Positions 1-5,183 of a stretch of DNA of 11,933 nucleotides are shown one piece after another (within the stretch, counting starts at the first letter, position 1; every line of letters begins with the position of its first letter). The position numbers were made by a program, and so were the translations under genes. The notes below the pieces were generated by a model that did no database searches, was not told the origin of the DNA, and saw nothing but the letters and a program-made list of their open reading frames with translations. The DNA comes from Cryomorphaceae bacterium (GTDB taxonomy: Bacteria; Bacteroidota; Bacteroidia; Flavobacteriales; BACL11), in assembly GCA_949531795.1 (NCBI GenBank), contig CATIQX010000081.1, forward strand, positions 1-11,933. Direction: 5' to 3'.

Positions 1-131
1 CTTCAAACATTGATTACACTAATCTTTCTAAGCTTTCTAATTTAGCAGGAGGAATAGTATGTGAAGAAGTAGGAGTTGTCCCTATCAACAAAGAAAAATT
101 ACTTAAACAAGCTCTAAAATACATTTGTTAA
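1..131 (+). CDS. PfkB-family sugar kinase, C-terminal fragment (probable heptose-7-phosphate kinase)
   Basis: Only the last 42 codons of this gene lie in the window; the reading frame begins at base 3 and ends in TAA at 129-131. The visible tail includes LSNLAGGIVCEEVGVVPI, which resembles the last helix and end of PfkB/ribokinase-fold kinases, especially the kinase part of HldE/RfaE1 (D-glycero-beta-D-manno-heptose-7-phosphate kinase), where an ANLAAGIVC-like stretch and a VGVVP-like turn close the domain. That enzyme makes ADP-heptose precursors for lipopolysaccharide in the cytoplasm. The protein ends right after the kinase fold, so no adenylyltransferase domain follows, as expected for a stand-alone kinase. 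Its stop codon overlaps the next start (TAATG), so it is probably cotranscribed and translationally coupled with ubiE/menG. The family call rests on a short tail, and another PfkB kinase is possible. Confidence 0.6.
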   Translation, partial: SNIDYTNLSKLSNLAGGIVCEEVGVVPINKEKLLKQALKYIC

Positions 132-850
132 TGACGAAAGTAACTCCATATAACAGCACAGAATCAAAAAAGAAACAAGTAACTAAAATGTTTGATAATA
201 TTGCTGGTAGTTATGATTTCTTGAATCATACGTTATCCTTAGGAATGGATAATATTTGGCGTAAAACTGCTATTAAGAAGCTAAGTATTAACACTTCAAA
301 AATACTTGATATCGCTACAGGAACTGCTGATTTTGCTATTAGTGCTGCAAAATACACCAATGCTAATATTACTGGAATTGATATTTCGCAGGGGATGCTT
401 GATATTGGAGTTGAAAAAATATCTAAAAAAGGACTTACAGATAGAATTCAATTACAATTAGCTGATTCAGAAAAATTACCTTTTAAGGAAAATAGTTATG
501 ATGGAATAACTGCTGGCTTTGGTGTGCGTAATTTTGAAAACTTAAACAAAGGACTTTCAGAAATGCATAGAACCCTAAAGCCAGGAGGTGTAGTCGCTAT
601 ACTTGAACCCTCAGAGCCAACTTATTTCCCATTAAAACAGTTCTACAAGCTATATTTCCATCATATATTACCTTTTATTGGAGGAATTATTTCAAAAGAC
701 AAAAATGCTTACAGTTACTTGCCGGATTCAGTTTCAGCCTTTCCTTCAGGAAATGATTTTTTAATAGAACTTGATAAAGTAGGTTTTAAAGAATCCAAAC
801 ACATTCCACTTACCTTTGGAATCGTTTCATTATATGTTGCAATAAAATAA
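131..850 (+). CDS. ubiE: Demethylmenaquinone methyltransferase (UbiE/MenG)
   Basis: A 239-residue class I SAM-dependent C-methyltransferase that methylates demethylmenaquinone in the last step of menaquinone synthesis, acting on a membrane-borne substrate from the cytoplasm. The family signature is clear: the N-terminal block MFDNIAGSYDFLNHTLSLG, SAM-binding motif I ILDIATGTADFAI at about 58-70, GIDIS in motif II, GITAGFGVRNFENL from about 125, and LKPGG at 149-153. Length is typical of the family. I chose the ATG at 131, which overlaps the upstream TAA by one base; an in-frame TTG at 125 would extend the protein by two residues into the preceding gene without any support. porT follows after 23 bases, so the two are likely in one operon. 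Bacteroidota normally use menaquinone only, so MenG is the better functional name. Confidence 0.95.
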   Translation: MTKVTPYNSTESKKKQVTKMFDNIAGSYDFLNHTLSLGMDNIWRKTAIKKLSINTSKILDIATGTADFAISAAKYTNANITGIDISQGMLDIGVEKISKKGLTDRIQLQLADSEKLPFKENSYDGITAGFGVRNFENLNKGLSEMHRTLKPGGVVAILEPSEPTYFPLKQFYKLYFHHILPFIGGIISKDKNAYSYLPDSVSAFPSGNDFLIELDKVGFKESKHIPLTFGIVSLYVAIK

Positions 851-873
851 CATCCATATCGTTTAGGGGCTTA

Positions 874-1587
874 ATGTATAAACAATTTAAATACTTTTTT
901 ATTCTACTTTTATTTATCGGGGCTAGTGATTCTTTTGCACAAAAAATTAAGAAACCCCAAAATCTGGTTAGATATGATTTTCAGAAATTGCATTTTGGAT
1001 TCACTATTGGAATAAATGAACTTAATTTTAACATTAAGAAAAATAGTAACACGCTATCAAATGATAGCTTGCTCACACTACTTCCCAATAGTCAAAAAGG
1101 ATTTAATCTAGGAATAGTAACTAACTTAAGAATTGGGAGGTTTACCGACTTACGCTTTATTCCTACACTAGTTTTTGGAGAGAGAAATTTAAATTATAGT
1201 TTTATTGACAGCAATGGTGTAAGTGATGAAAGAGTTAAACGAATCGAATCTACTTTAATTGATTTCCCAATATATCTAAAATATAAATCTGCTAGATATA
1301 ATAATTTCAGAACATATGTAATTGGAGGTATAAAATACAGCTTAGATGTTGCTTCACAAGACAAAATAAATGATGAAGGTCAAGAAATAGTAAAATTAAA
1401 AAAGAATGATTTAATGGGTGAAATTGGTTTTGGATTTGATTTTTACTTAGAATATTTCAAATTTTCCCCTCAAATAAAGCTATCATACGGAGTATTAAAT
1501 CTTCTTTCAAAAGATGATACCGTTTACACCAAATCCATAAATCAATTAAGTACAAACGGATGGATGATTTCATTTACTTTTGAATAA
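874..1587 (+). CDS. porT: PorT/SprT-family outer-membrane beta-barrel protein of the type IX secretion system
   Basis: A 237-residue exported protein. The N-terminus has a signal peptide: basic start (MYKQFKY), hydrophobic core to about residue 15, and probable cleavage after SFA at residue 22. The mature start carries FQKLHFGFTIGINELNF, characteristic of PorT/SprT, followed by alternating beta-strand segments (e.g. LRFIPTLVFGERNLNYSF, FPIYLKYKSAR) and a final strand ending in FTFE with a terminal aromatic region, as in small outer-membrane barrels. In Porphyromonas and Flavobacterium, PorT/SprT is needed for type IX secretion and gliding. Its place directly after ubiE matches, from memory, the arrangement in Flavobacteriia. 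The call rests on the LHFG motif and neighbours; a generic PorT-like barrel cannot be fully excluded. No strong intrinsic terminator follows, apart from the hairpin at 1627-1673. Confidence 0.82.
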   Translation: MYKQFKYFFILLLFIGASDSFAQKIKKPQNLVRYDFQKLHFGFTIGINELNFNIKKNSNTLSNDSLLTLLPNSQKGFNLGIVTNLRIGRFTDLRFIPTLVFGERNLNYSFIDSNGVSDERVKRIESTLIDFPIYLKYKSARYNNFRTYVIGGIKYSLDVASQDKINDEGQEIVKLKKNDLMGEIGFGFDFYLEYFKFSPQIKLSYGVLNLLSKDDTVYTKSINQLSTNGWMISFTFE

Positions 1588-1626
1588 AATATAACGCAAA
1601 AATTTCGTCTTCAATTGATTCTTAAT

Positions 1627-1673
1627 AGTTTAAATTCTTATTTGTAATCATTACAAATAAGTGAATTTTAACT
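1627..1673. repeat. Long inverted repeat with a FUR-family-like 7-1-7 palindrome at its core
   Basis: The core is a perfect 11-bp inverted repeat, CTTATTTGTAA (1637-1647) and TTACAAATAAG (1651-1661), around TCA. After a 2-base bulge at 1662-1663, pairing continues (1632-1636 with 1664-1668) and, past one T-T mismatch, AGTT (1627-1630) pairs with AACT (1670-1673). There is no U-run directly after the stem, so it is a poor intrinsic terminator, although it could still protect the porT mRNA 3' end. The central 15 bases, TTGTAATCATTACAA (1642-1656), have the 7-1-7 layout of FUR-superfamily operators and lie 35 bases before the possible -33 box of the zinc-ribbon gene. The repeat is seen directly; both roles are inference. 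Confidence 0.75.
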
Positions 1674-1690
1674 GATTGTCTTAAATATAT

Positions 1691-1721
1691 TTTGCTTTAT
1701 CAGTTTTTTTAATTAGTTTCG
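1691..1721 (+). promoter_or_regulatory. Possible Bacteroidota-type promoter of the zinc-ribbon gene
   Basis: TTTG at 1691-1694 and TAGTTTCG at 1714-1721 (one mismatch to TAnnTTTG) are separated by 19 bases, which fits the -33/-7 layout of Bacteroidota primary-sigma promoters. Transcription would start near 1728 and give a leader of about 12 bases before the ATG at 1740. The AT-rich background makes chance matches likely. Confidence 0.45.
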
Positions 1722-1739
1722 ACAAAATAATTGAATTTT

Positions 1740-2018
1740 ATGGATAATTTTTTATTTGCCTTTATTTTATCACTATCATATATAATTTGCATATTTATTG
1801 TACAGTATTTAGGAATAGGAAGTAAAAAAAAATGTACTAATTCTAACAATTGCTGTCCTGATTGTAAGAGTAATCTTTCTAGAATAAAAAGACTTTCTAA
1901 AGATAAACTTAATTACTACTTATCGCTTGGAATGATTGATTGGAGACGCTATAGTTGTGAAAAATGCGGATGGCAAGGATTAAGATGGACTAAACCACAT
2001 GATTTAAAACGAAATTAA
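1740..2018 (+). CDS. Small one-helix membrane protein with a zinc-ribbon domain, function unknown
   Basis: A 92-residue protein that I do not recognise as a named family. Residues 4-26 form one hydrophobic helix (FLFAFILSLSYIICIFIVQYLG). After a basic, Lys/Asn-rich linker comes a zinc-ribbon-like cysteine pattern: CCPDC (about 41-45) and, some 28 residues later, CEKCGW (about 73-78), with a basic C-terminus. The helix followed by KKK suggests an N-out, C-in topology with the ribbon in the cytoplasm, which is inference. I chose ATG 1740; a TTG at 1731 would add three residues but sits almost on the predicted transcription start. The stop codon overlaps that of the convergent methyltransferase gene by 4 bases (2015-2018). 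Structural zinc binding and a role in holding an RNA or protein partner at the membrane are possible, but nothing in the sequence fixes a function. Confidence 0.8.
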   Translation: MDNFLFAFILSLSYIICIFIVQYLGIGSKKKCTNSNNCCPDCKSNLSRIKRLSKDKLNYYLSLGMIDWRRYSCEKCGWQGLRWTKPHDLKRN

Positions 2019-2737
2019 GAACAAAACTCATGCAATAATATTGAAGTAGCTATGGCTACATTTAATGATTCTGCATTATTTCCTATATTTTTAACTGACA
2101 CCTTATTCGTAATATACATACTAATTGATTCGGATATACCATTCGCTTCATTTCCCATAACAATATGAGCCTGTCTAGGTAATTCTTGTTCTTTAATACC
2201 GACACCATTCATATATGCTCCATATATTGAAGTATCAATATCAGCTAAATAAGAAGTTAATTCTAAATACTTAATGTTAAGCCTAAACAAAGAACCCATA
2301 GCCGATTGTACTGCCTTAGGGTTATAGCAATCCACCGTGCATTTTGAGCAAATAAGTTGTGTGACCCCAAACCAATCGCACATTCTAATTATTGTTCCTA
2401 AATTTCCAGGATCATTCACATCATCTAGCACTAAAGTAATTCCCGTATTTTTTTTAAGCTCTTGCTGGCTAATTTTAACAATTGCTAAAACATTGTTTGG
2501 TGACATCAAGCCACTTATCTTTAATAATTCATCATCAGTAACCAATGTTATAGCTGATTTTTGACTACTATTTATTCTAGAAAAATGTTTTGTTGCATAT
2601 ATATGTTCTATTTCAAATTTAGAATTCAACAACTCATTTACAATCTTTTCTCCCTCAGCAACAAACAATTGAGCCTTTACTCTATTTTTTTTTATAGATA
2701 AACTCTTAATAAACTTTATCTGATTTTTTGAAATCAC
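2015..2737 (-). CDS. TrmH/SpoU-family RNA 2'-O-methyltransferase
   Basis: A 240-residue SPOUT-class methyltransferase that uses SAM to methylate a ribose 2'-OH, probably in rRNA or tRNA. An N-terminal substrate-binding region (about 1-90, beginning ISKNQIKFIKSLSIKKNR and containing FVAEGEKIV) precedes the knotted catalytic domain. Three SpoU motifs are present: DPGNLGTIIRMCDWFG (109-124) with the catalytic Arg of motif 1, VMGNEANGIS (193-202), and NAESLNVAIATSILLHEF (221-238). The domain order is that of RlmB/TsnR-like enzymes; the exact target nucleotide cannot be read from sequence. The start is GTG at 2737, supported because it gives the usual family N-terminus beginning a few residues before the KNQIK stretch. 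The gene converges on the zinc-ribbon gene with a 4-base overlap, and its start faces fba across 106 bases. A 7/8 match to TAnnTTTG (TATTATTG, minus strand 2766-2759) could be its -7 box. Confidence 0.9.
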   Translation of the reverse strand: MISKNQIKFIKSLSIKKNRVKAQLFVAEGEKIVNELLNSKFEIEHIYATKHFSRINSSQKSAITLVTDDELLKISGLMSPNNVLAIVKISQQELKKNTGITLVLDDVNDPGNLGTIIRMCDWFGVTQLICSKCTVDCYNPKAVQSAMGSLFRLNIKYLELTSYLADIDTSIYGAYMNGVGIKEQELPRQAHIVMGNEANGISESISMYITNKVSVKNIGNNAESLNVAIATSILLHEFCS

Positions 2738-2808
2738 TTAATTAATTTTAATTATACTCAATAATATGAAATTATTAGAAAATTATGCTAAAATTCATAA
2801 CAATCTTA

Positions 2809-2816
2809 TAATTTTG
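2809..2816 (+). promoter_or_regulatory. Putative -7 promoter box of fba-accD
   Basis: TAATTTTG matches the Bacteroidota -7 consensus TAnnTTTG exactly and lies 27 bases before the fba ATG, giving a likely leader of about 20 bases. The -33 element is weak: only TATG at 2784-2787, 21 bases upstream. Confidence 0.5.
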
Positions 2817-2843
2817 CTATAACAAACCAAAACTTAAAATCTA

Positions 2844-3911
2844 ATGTCAAAATTTGCAAAAGGAGTATTAACAGGAGACCAATTACAGCAAGTTTTTGCT
2901 GATGCAAAACTAAATAAATATGCATTACCCGCTATAAATGTAAGTAATACAAGCACAGTAAATGCAGTATTGGAAACTGCCGCAGAACTTAATTCACCAG
3001 CAATAATTCAGTTTTCAAATGGAGGATGTCAATTTTATGCAGGCAAAGGATTGTCTAATTCAGATGAAGAAGCAGCAATTGCAGGAGGAATTTCAGGCGC
3101 TGTCCATGTTCACCAAATGGCCGAACTTTATGGAGCCAGTATAATCTTACATACTGACCATGCTGCAAAAAAACTATTACCTTGGATTGATGGATTGTTA
3201 GAAGCAGGTGAAGAGTTTTATGCTGCACATGGAAAACCATTATACTCATCACATATGATTGATTTGTCAGAAGAACCAATTGAAGAAAATATAGAGTTAT
3301 GTAAAAAATATTTAAAAAGAATGAGTGCAATTGATATGACATTAGAAATTGAACTAGGAATTACAGGTGGCGAAGAAGATGGCGTTGACAATACTGATGT
3401 AGATGTTTCTAAACTATACACTCAACCTGAGGAAGTAGCTTACGCCTATGAAGAACTCATGAAGGTAAGTGATAAATTTACAATAGCAGCTGCTTTCGGA
3501 AATGTACATGGAGTTTATAAGCCTGGAAATGTAGTTCTTACACCAAAAATATTAGACAATTCTCAAAAATTTATTGAAAAAAAATACAATACTGAAAAAC
3601 AACCTATTAACTTTGTTTTTCACGGAGGATCAGGATCAAGTAAAGAAGAAATTACTGAAGCAATTGGTTATGGAGCAATCAAAATGAATATCGATACGGA
3701 CTTACAATGGGGTTTCACTCAAGGAGTAAGAGATTACTTTTTAGCTAATAATGATTATGTTAAGAGCCAAATTGGAAATCCTGAAGGCGAAGAGAAACCT
3801 AATAAAAAATACTATGACCCTAGAGCTTATAATAGAGCTGGTGAATTAACATTTAAAGCTAGATTAACTCGATCATTTAATGATTTAAATAACATAAATA
3901 CAAACGCTTAA
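2844..3911 (+). CDS. fbaA: Class II fructose-bisphosphate aldolase
   Basis: A 355-residue, zinc-dependent cytoplasmic aldolase that interconverts fructose 1,6-bisphosphate with dihydroxyacetone phosphate and glyceraldehyde 3-phosphate, used in glycolysis and gluconeogenesis. The full class IIA (FbaA-type) set of motifs is visible: ALPAINVSNTSTVNAVLE near the N-terminus, LHTDHAAKKLLPWIDGLL with catalytic Asp105 and zinc ligand His106, LEIELGITGGEEDGVDN at about 167-183, AAFGNVHGVYKPGNV with zinc ligand His222, FHGGSGSS with His260, and MNIDTDLQWG for phosphate binding. Length and ligand spacing match Escherichia coli FbaA. The ATG at 2844 gives the expected N-terminus. accD starts 2 bases after the stop, so the genes form a bicistronic unit; no terminator is seen between or after them. 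Confidence 0.97.
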   Translation: MSKFAKGVLTGDQLQQVFADAKLNKYALPAINVSNTSTVNAVLETAAELNSPAIIQFSNGGCQFYAGKGLSNSDEEAAIAGGISGAVHVHQMAELYGASIILHTDHAAKKLLPWIDGLLEAGEEFYAAHGKPLYSSHMIDLSEEPIEENIELCKKYLKRMSAIDMTLEIELGITGGEEDGVDNTDVDVSKLYTQPEEVAYAYEELMKVSDKFTIAAAFGNVHGVYKPGNVVLTPKILDNSQKFIEKKYNTEKQPINFVFHGGSGSSKEEITEAIGYGAIKMNIDTDLQWGFTQGVRDYFLANNDYVKSQIGNPEGEEKPNKKYYDPRAYNRAGELTFKARLTRSFNDLNNINTNA

Positions 3912-3913
3912 TT

Positions 3914-4759
3914 ATGGGTTGGTTTAAAAGAATAAAAGAGGGAATTACTACTTCCACACACGAAAAAAAAGAAACTCCAGATGGGCTATGGAGCAAGTGT
4001 CCTAAATGCAAAACAATAGTTACTACAGAAGAACATAAAAAAAACCTTCATTGCTGTATAAACTGTAATTACCACAGTAGAATAGGTTCAACAGAATATT
4101 TTGAAATTTTATTTGATAATAATAAATTTACTGAATTAGATATTAAAATGAATTCATTAGACCCTTTAAAATTTAAGGACAAAAAGAAATACCCTGACAG
4201 GATAAAAGCGATGCAAAAAAAGACAGGCTTAAAAGATGCTGTCAAAACTGCACATGGAAAAATAAAAGGAGAAACAGTTGTTATTGCAGCAATGGATTTT
4301 GCATTTATTGGAGGCTCGATGGGTTCAGTTGTTGGTGAAAAAATTGCAAGAGCAATTGATTTTGCTCGAAAAAACAGACACCCAATGCTTATAATATCCA
4401 AATCAGGAGGTGCAAGAATGATGGAAGCGGGTATTTCCTTAATGCAGCTGGCAAAAACATCAGCTAAACTAGCGCAACTAAGTAAAGCTGGATTACCTTA
4501 CATATCATTGTGTACAGACCCAACATTTGGTGGAGCCACGGCATCATTTTCTATGCTAGGAGATATGAATATTGCTGAACCAAATGCATTAATTGGTTTT
4601 GCAGGCCCTAGAGTAGTAAAAGAAACTATTGGAAAAGATTTACCTGAGGGATTTCAAACATCAGAGTTTTTACAAGAACATGGATTTCTTGACTTTATAG
4701 TGGATAGAAAAGAACTGAAAGAAAAACTGGCTCAACTATTCAGAATTATTAAAAAATAA
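3914..4759 (+). CDS. accD: Acetyl-CoA carboxylase carboxyltransferase subunit beta
   Basis: A 281-residue subunit of the carboxyltransferase component of acetyl-CoA carboxylase, which transfers the carboxyl group from carboxybiotin to acetyl-CoA to make malonyl-CoA for fatty acid synthesis. It acts in the cytoplasm with AccA, which is not in this window. The N-terminal four-cysteine zinc ribbon is intact (CPKC at 29-32 and CINC at 48-51), followed by the crotonase-fold carboxyltransferase domain with SKSGGARMMEAG, DPTFGGATASFSMLGD, and IGFAGPRVVKETIG. Length is usual for bacterial AccD. The ATG at 3914 lies 2 bases after the fba stop and fits the family N-terminus (MGWFKR), so translation is likely coupled to fba. 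An open frame antisense to 4069-4401 is only a shadow of this gene. Confidence 0.96.
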   Translation: MGWFKRIKEGITTSTHEKKETPDGLWSKCPKCKTIVTTEEHKKNLHCCINCNYHSRIGSTEYFEILFDNNKFTELDIKMNSLDPLKFKDKKKYPDRIKAMQKKTGLKDAVKTAHGKIKGETVVIAAMDFAFIGGSMGSVVGEKIARAIDFARKNRHPMLIISKSGGARMMEAGISLMQLAKTSAKLAQLSKAGLPYISLCTDPTFGGATASFSMLGDMNIAEPNALIGFAGPRVVKETIGKDLPEGFQTSEFLQEHGFLDFIVDRKELKEKLAQLFRIIKK

Positions 4760-4796
4760 ATTCTATTTTAAAGGGTTTATAATCCAATTAGTTTAC

Positions 4797-4804
4797 TAAA
4801 TTTG
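4797..4804 (+). promoter_or_regulatory. Putative -7 promoter box of rpsO
   Basis: TAAATTTG matches TAnnTTTG exactly, 36 bases before the rpsO ATG in the 81-base gap after accD. Transcription would start near 4811, leaving a short, A-rich leader of about 30 bases. I see no convincing -33 TTG at the proper distance. Confidence 0.5.
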
Positions 4805-4840
4805 CAGCCCATAAATTAAAGTGGTTTTAAACAGAAAAAC

Positions 4841-5110
4841 ATGAGCTTAACAACACAAGACAAAGAAAATATTTTTAAGGAATTTGGTAATGACGCCAAA
4901 GATTCAGGATCAGTTCACTCTCAAGTAGCCTTATTTACTAAGAAAATTTCAGATTTAACTGAGCATTTAAAATTAAACCGTAAAGATTACGGTACGCAAA
5001 GATCATTACAACTAATGGTTGGTAAAAGAAGAAAATTACTAGACTACTTAAAAGGTAAAGATATTTTAAAATACAGAGAACTAGTGAAAAATTTAGGTCT
5101 TAGAAGATAG
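4841..5110 (+). CDS. rpsO: 30S ribosomal protein S15
   Basis: An 89-residue primary-binding protein of the small ribosomal subunit that binds 16S rRNA at the helix 20-22 junction and helps assemble the platform. The length is exactly that of typical bacterial S15. Conserved stretches are visible: FGNDAKDSGSVHSQVALFTKKI, LTEHLKLNRKDYGTQRSL, and GKRRKLLDYLKGKD, with the RNA-contacting HxxDxxxxRSL-like region represented by NRKDYGTQRSL. The ATG at 4841 gives the standard N-terminus. It is followed after 18 bases by an intrinsic terminator and then by pnp, the same rpsO-pnp order known from Escherichia coli and many other bacteria. Confidence 0.97.
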   Translation: MSLTTQDKENIFKEFGNDAKDSGSVHSQVALFTKKISDLTEHLKLNRKDYGTQRSLQLMVGKRRKLLDYLKGKDILKYRELVKNLGLRR

Positions 5111-5128
5111 AACAAAAAGACAAACTAC

Positions 5129-5159
5129 AAAAAAAGGCAATATTTTATTGCCTTTTTTT
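5129..5159 (+). terminator. Intrinsic terminator between rpsO and pnp
   Basis: A 12-bp perfect stem pairs AAAAAAAGGCAA (5129-5140) with TTGCCTTTTTTT (5148-5159) across a 7-base loop, ending in a run of seven Ts. It follows the rpsO stop by 18 bases and precedes the pnp ATG by 24 bases. Strength is probably moderate because only four G-C pairs (GGC plus one) or fewer hold the stem; A-T pairs make up the rest. Some read-through into pnp seems needed, because I see no strong promoter in the remaining 24 bases. Confidence 0.8.
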
Positions 5160-5183
5160 AATTTTATAAACAAAGAAGACAAG

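Noticed and set aside
2337..2564. A 75-codon plus-strand open frame antisense to the TrmH-family gene.
   Set aside because: The opposite strand encodes the conserved SpoU motif 1 region, and the frame has no recognisable features.
3055..3421. Open frames on the minus strand inside fba.
   Set aside because: They are shadows of a strongly conserved aldolase gene and show no motif, promoter or codon support.
4811..4840. Possible small hairpin (TTAAA/TTTAA) in the rpsO leader as an S15 autoregulatory site.
   Set aside because: Only five A-T pairs, no recognisable S15-binding fold, and a leader of about 30 bases is too short to judge.
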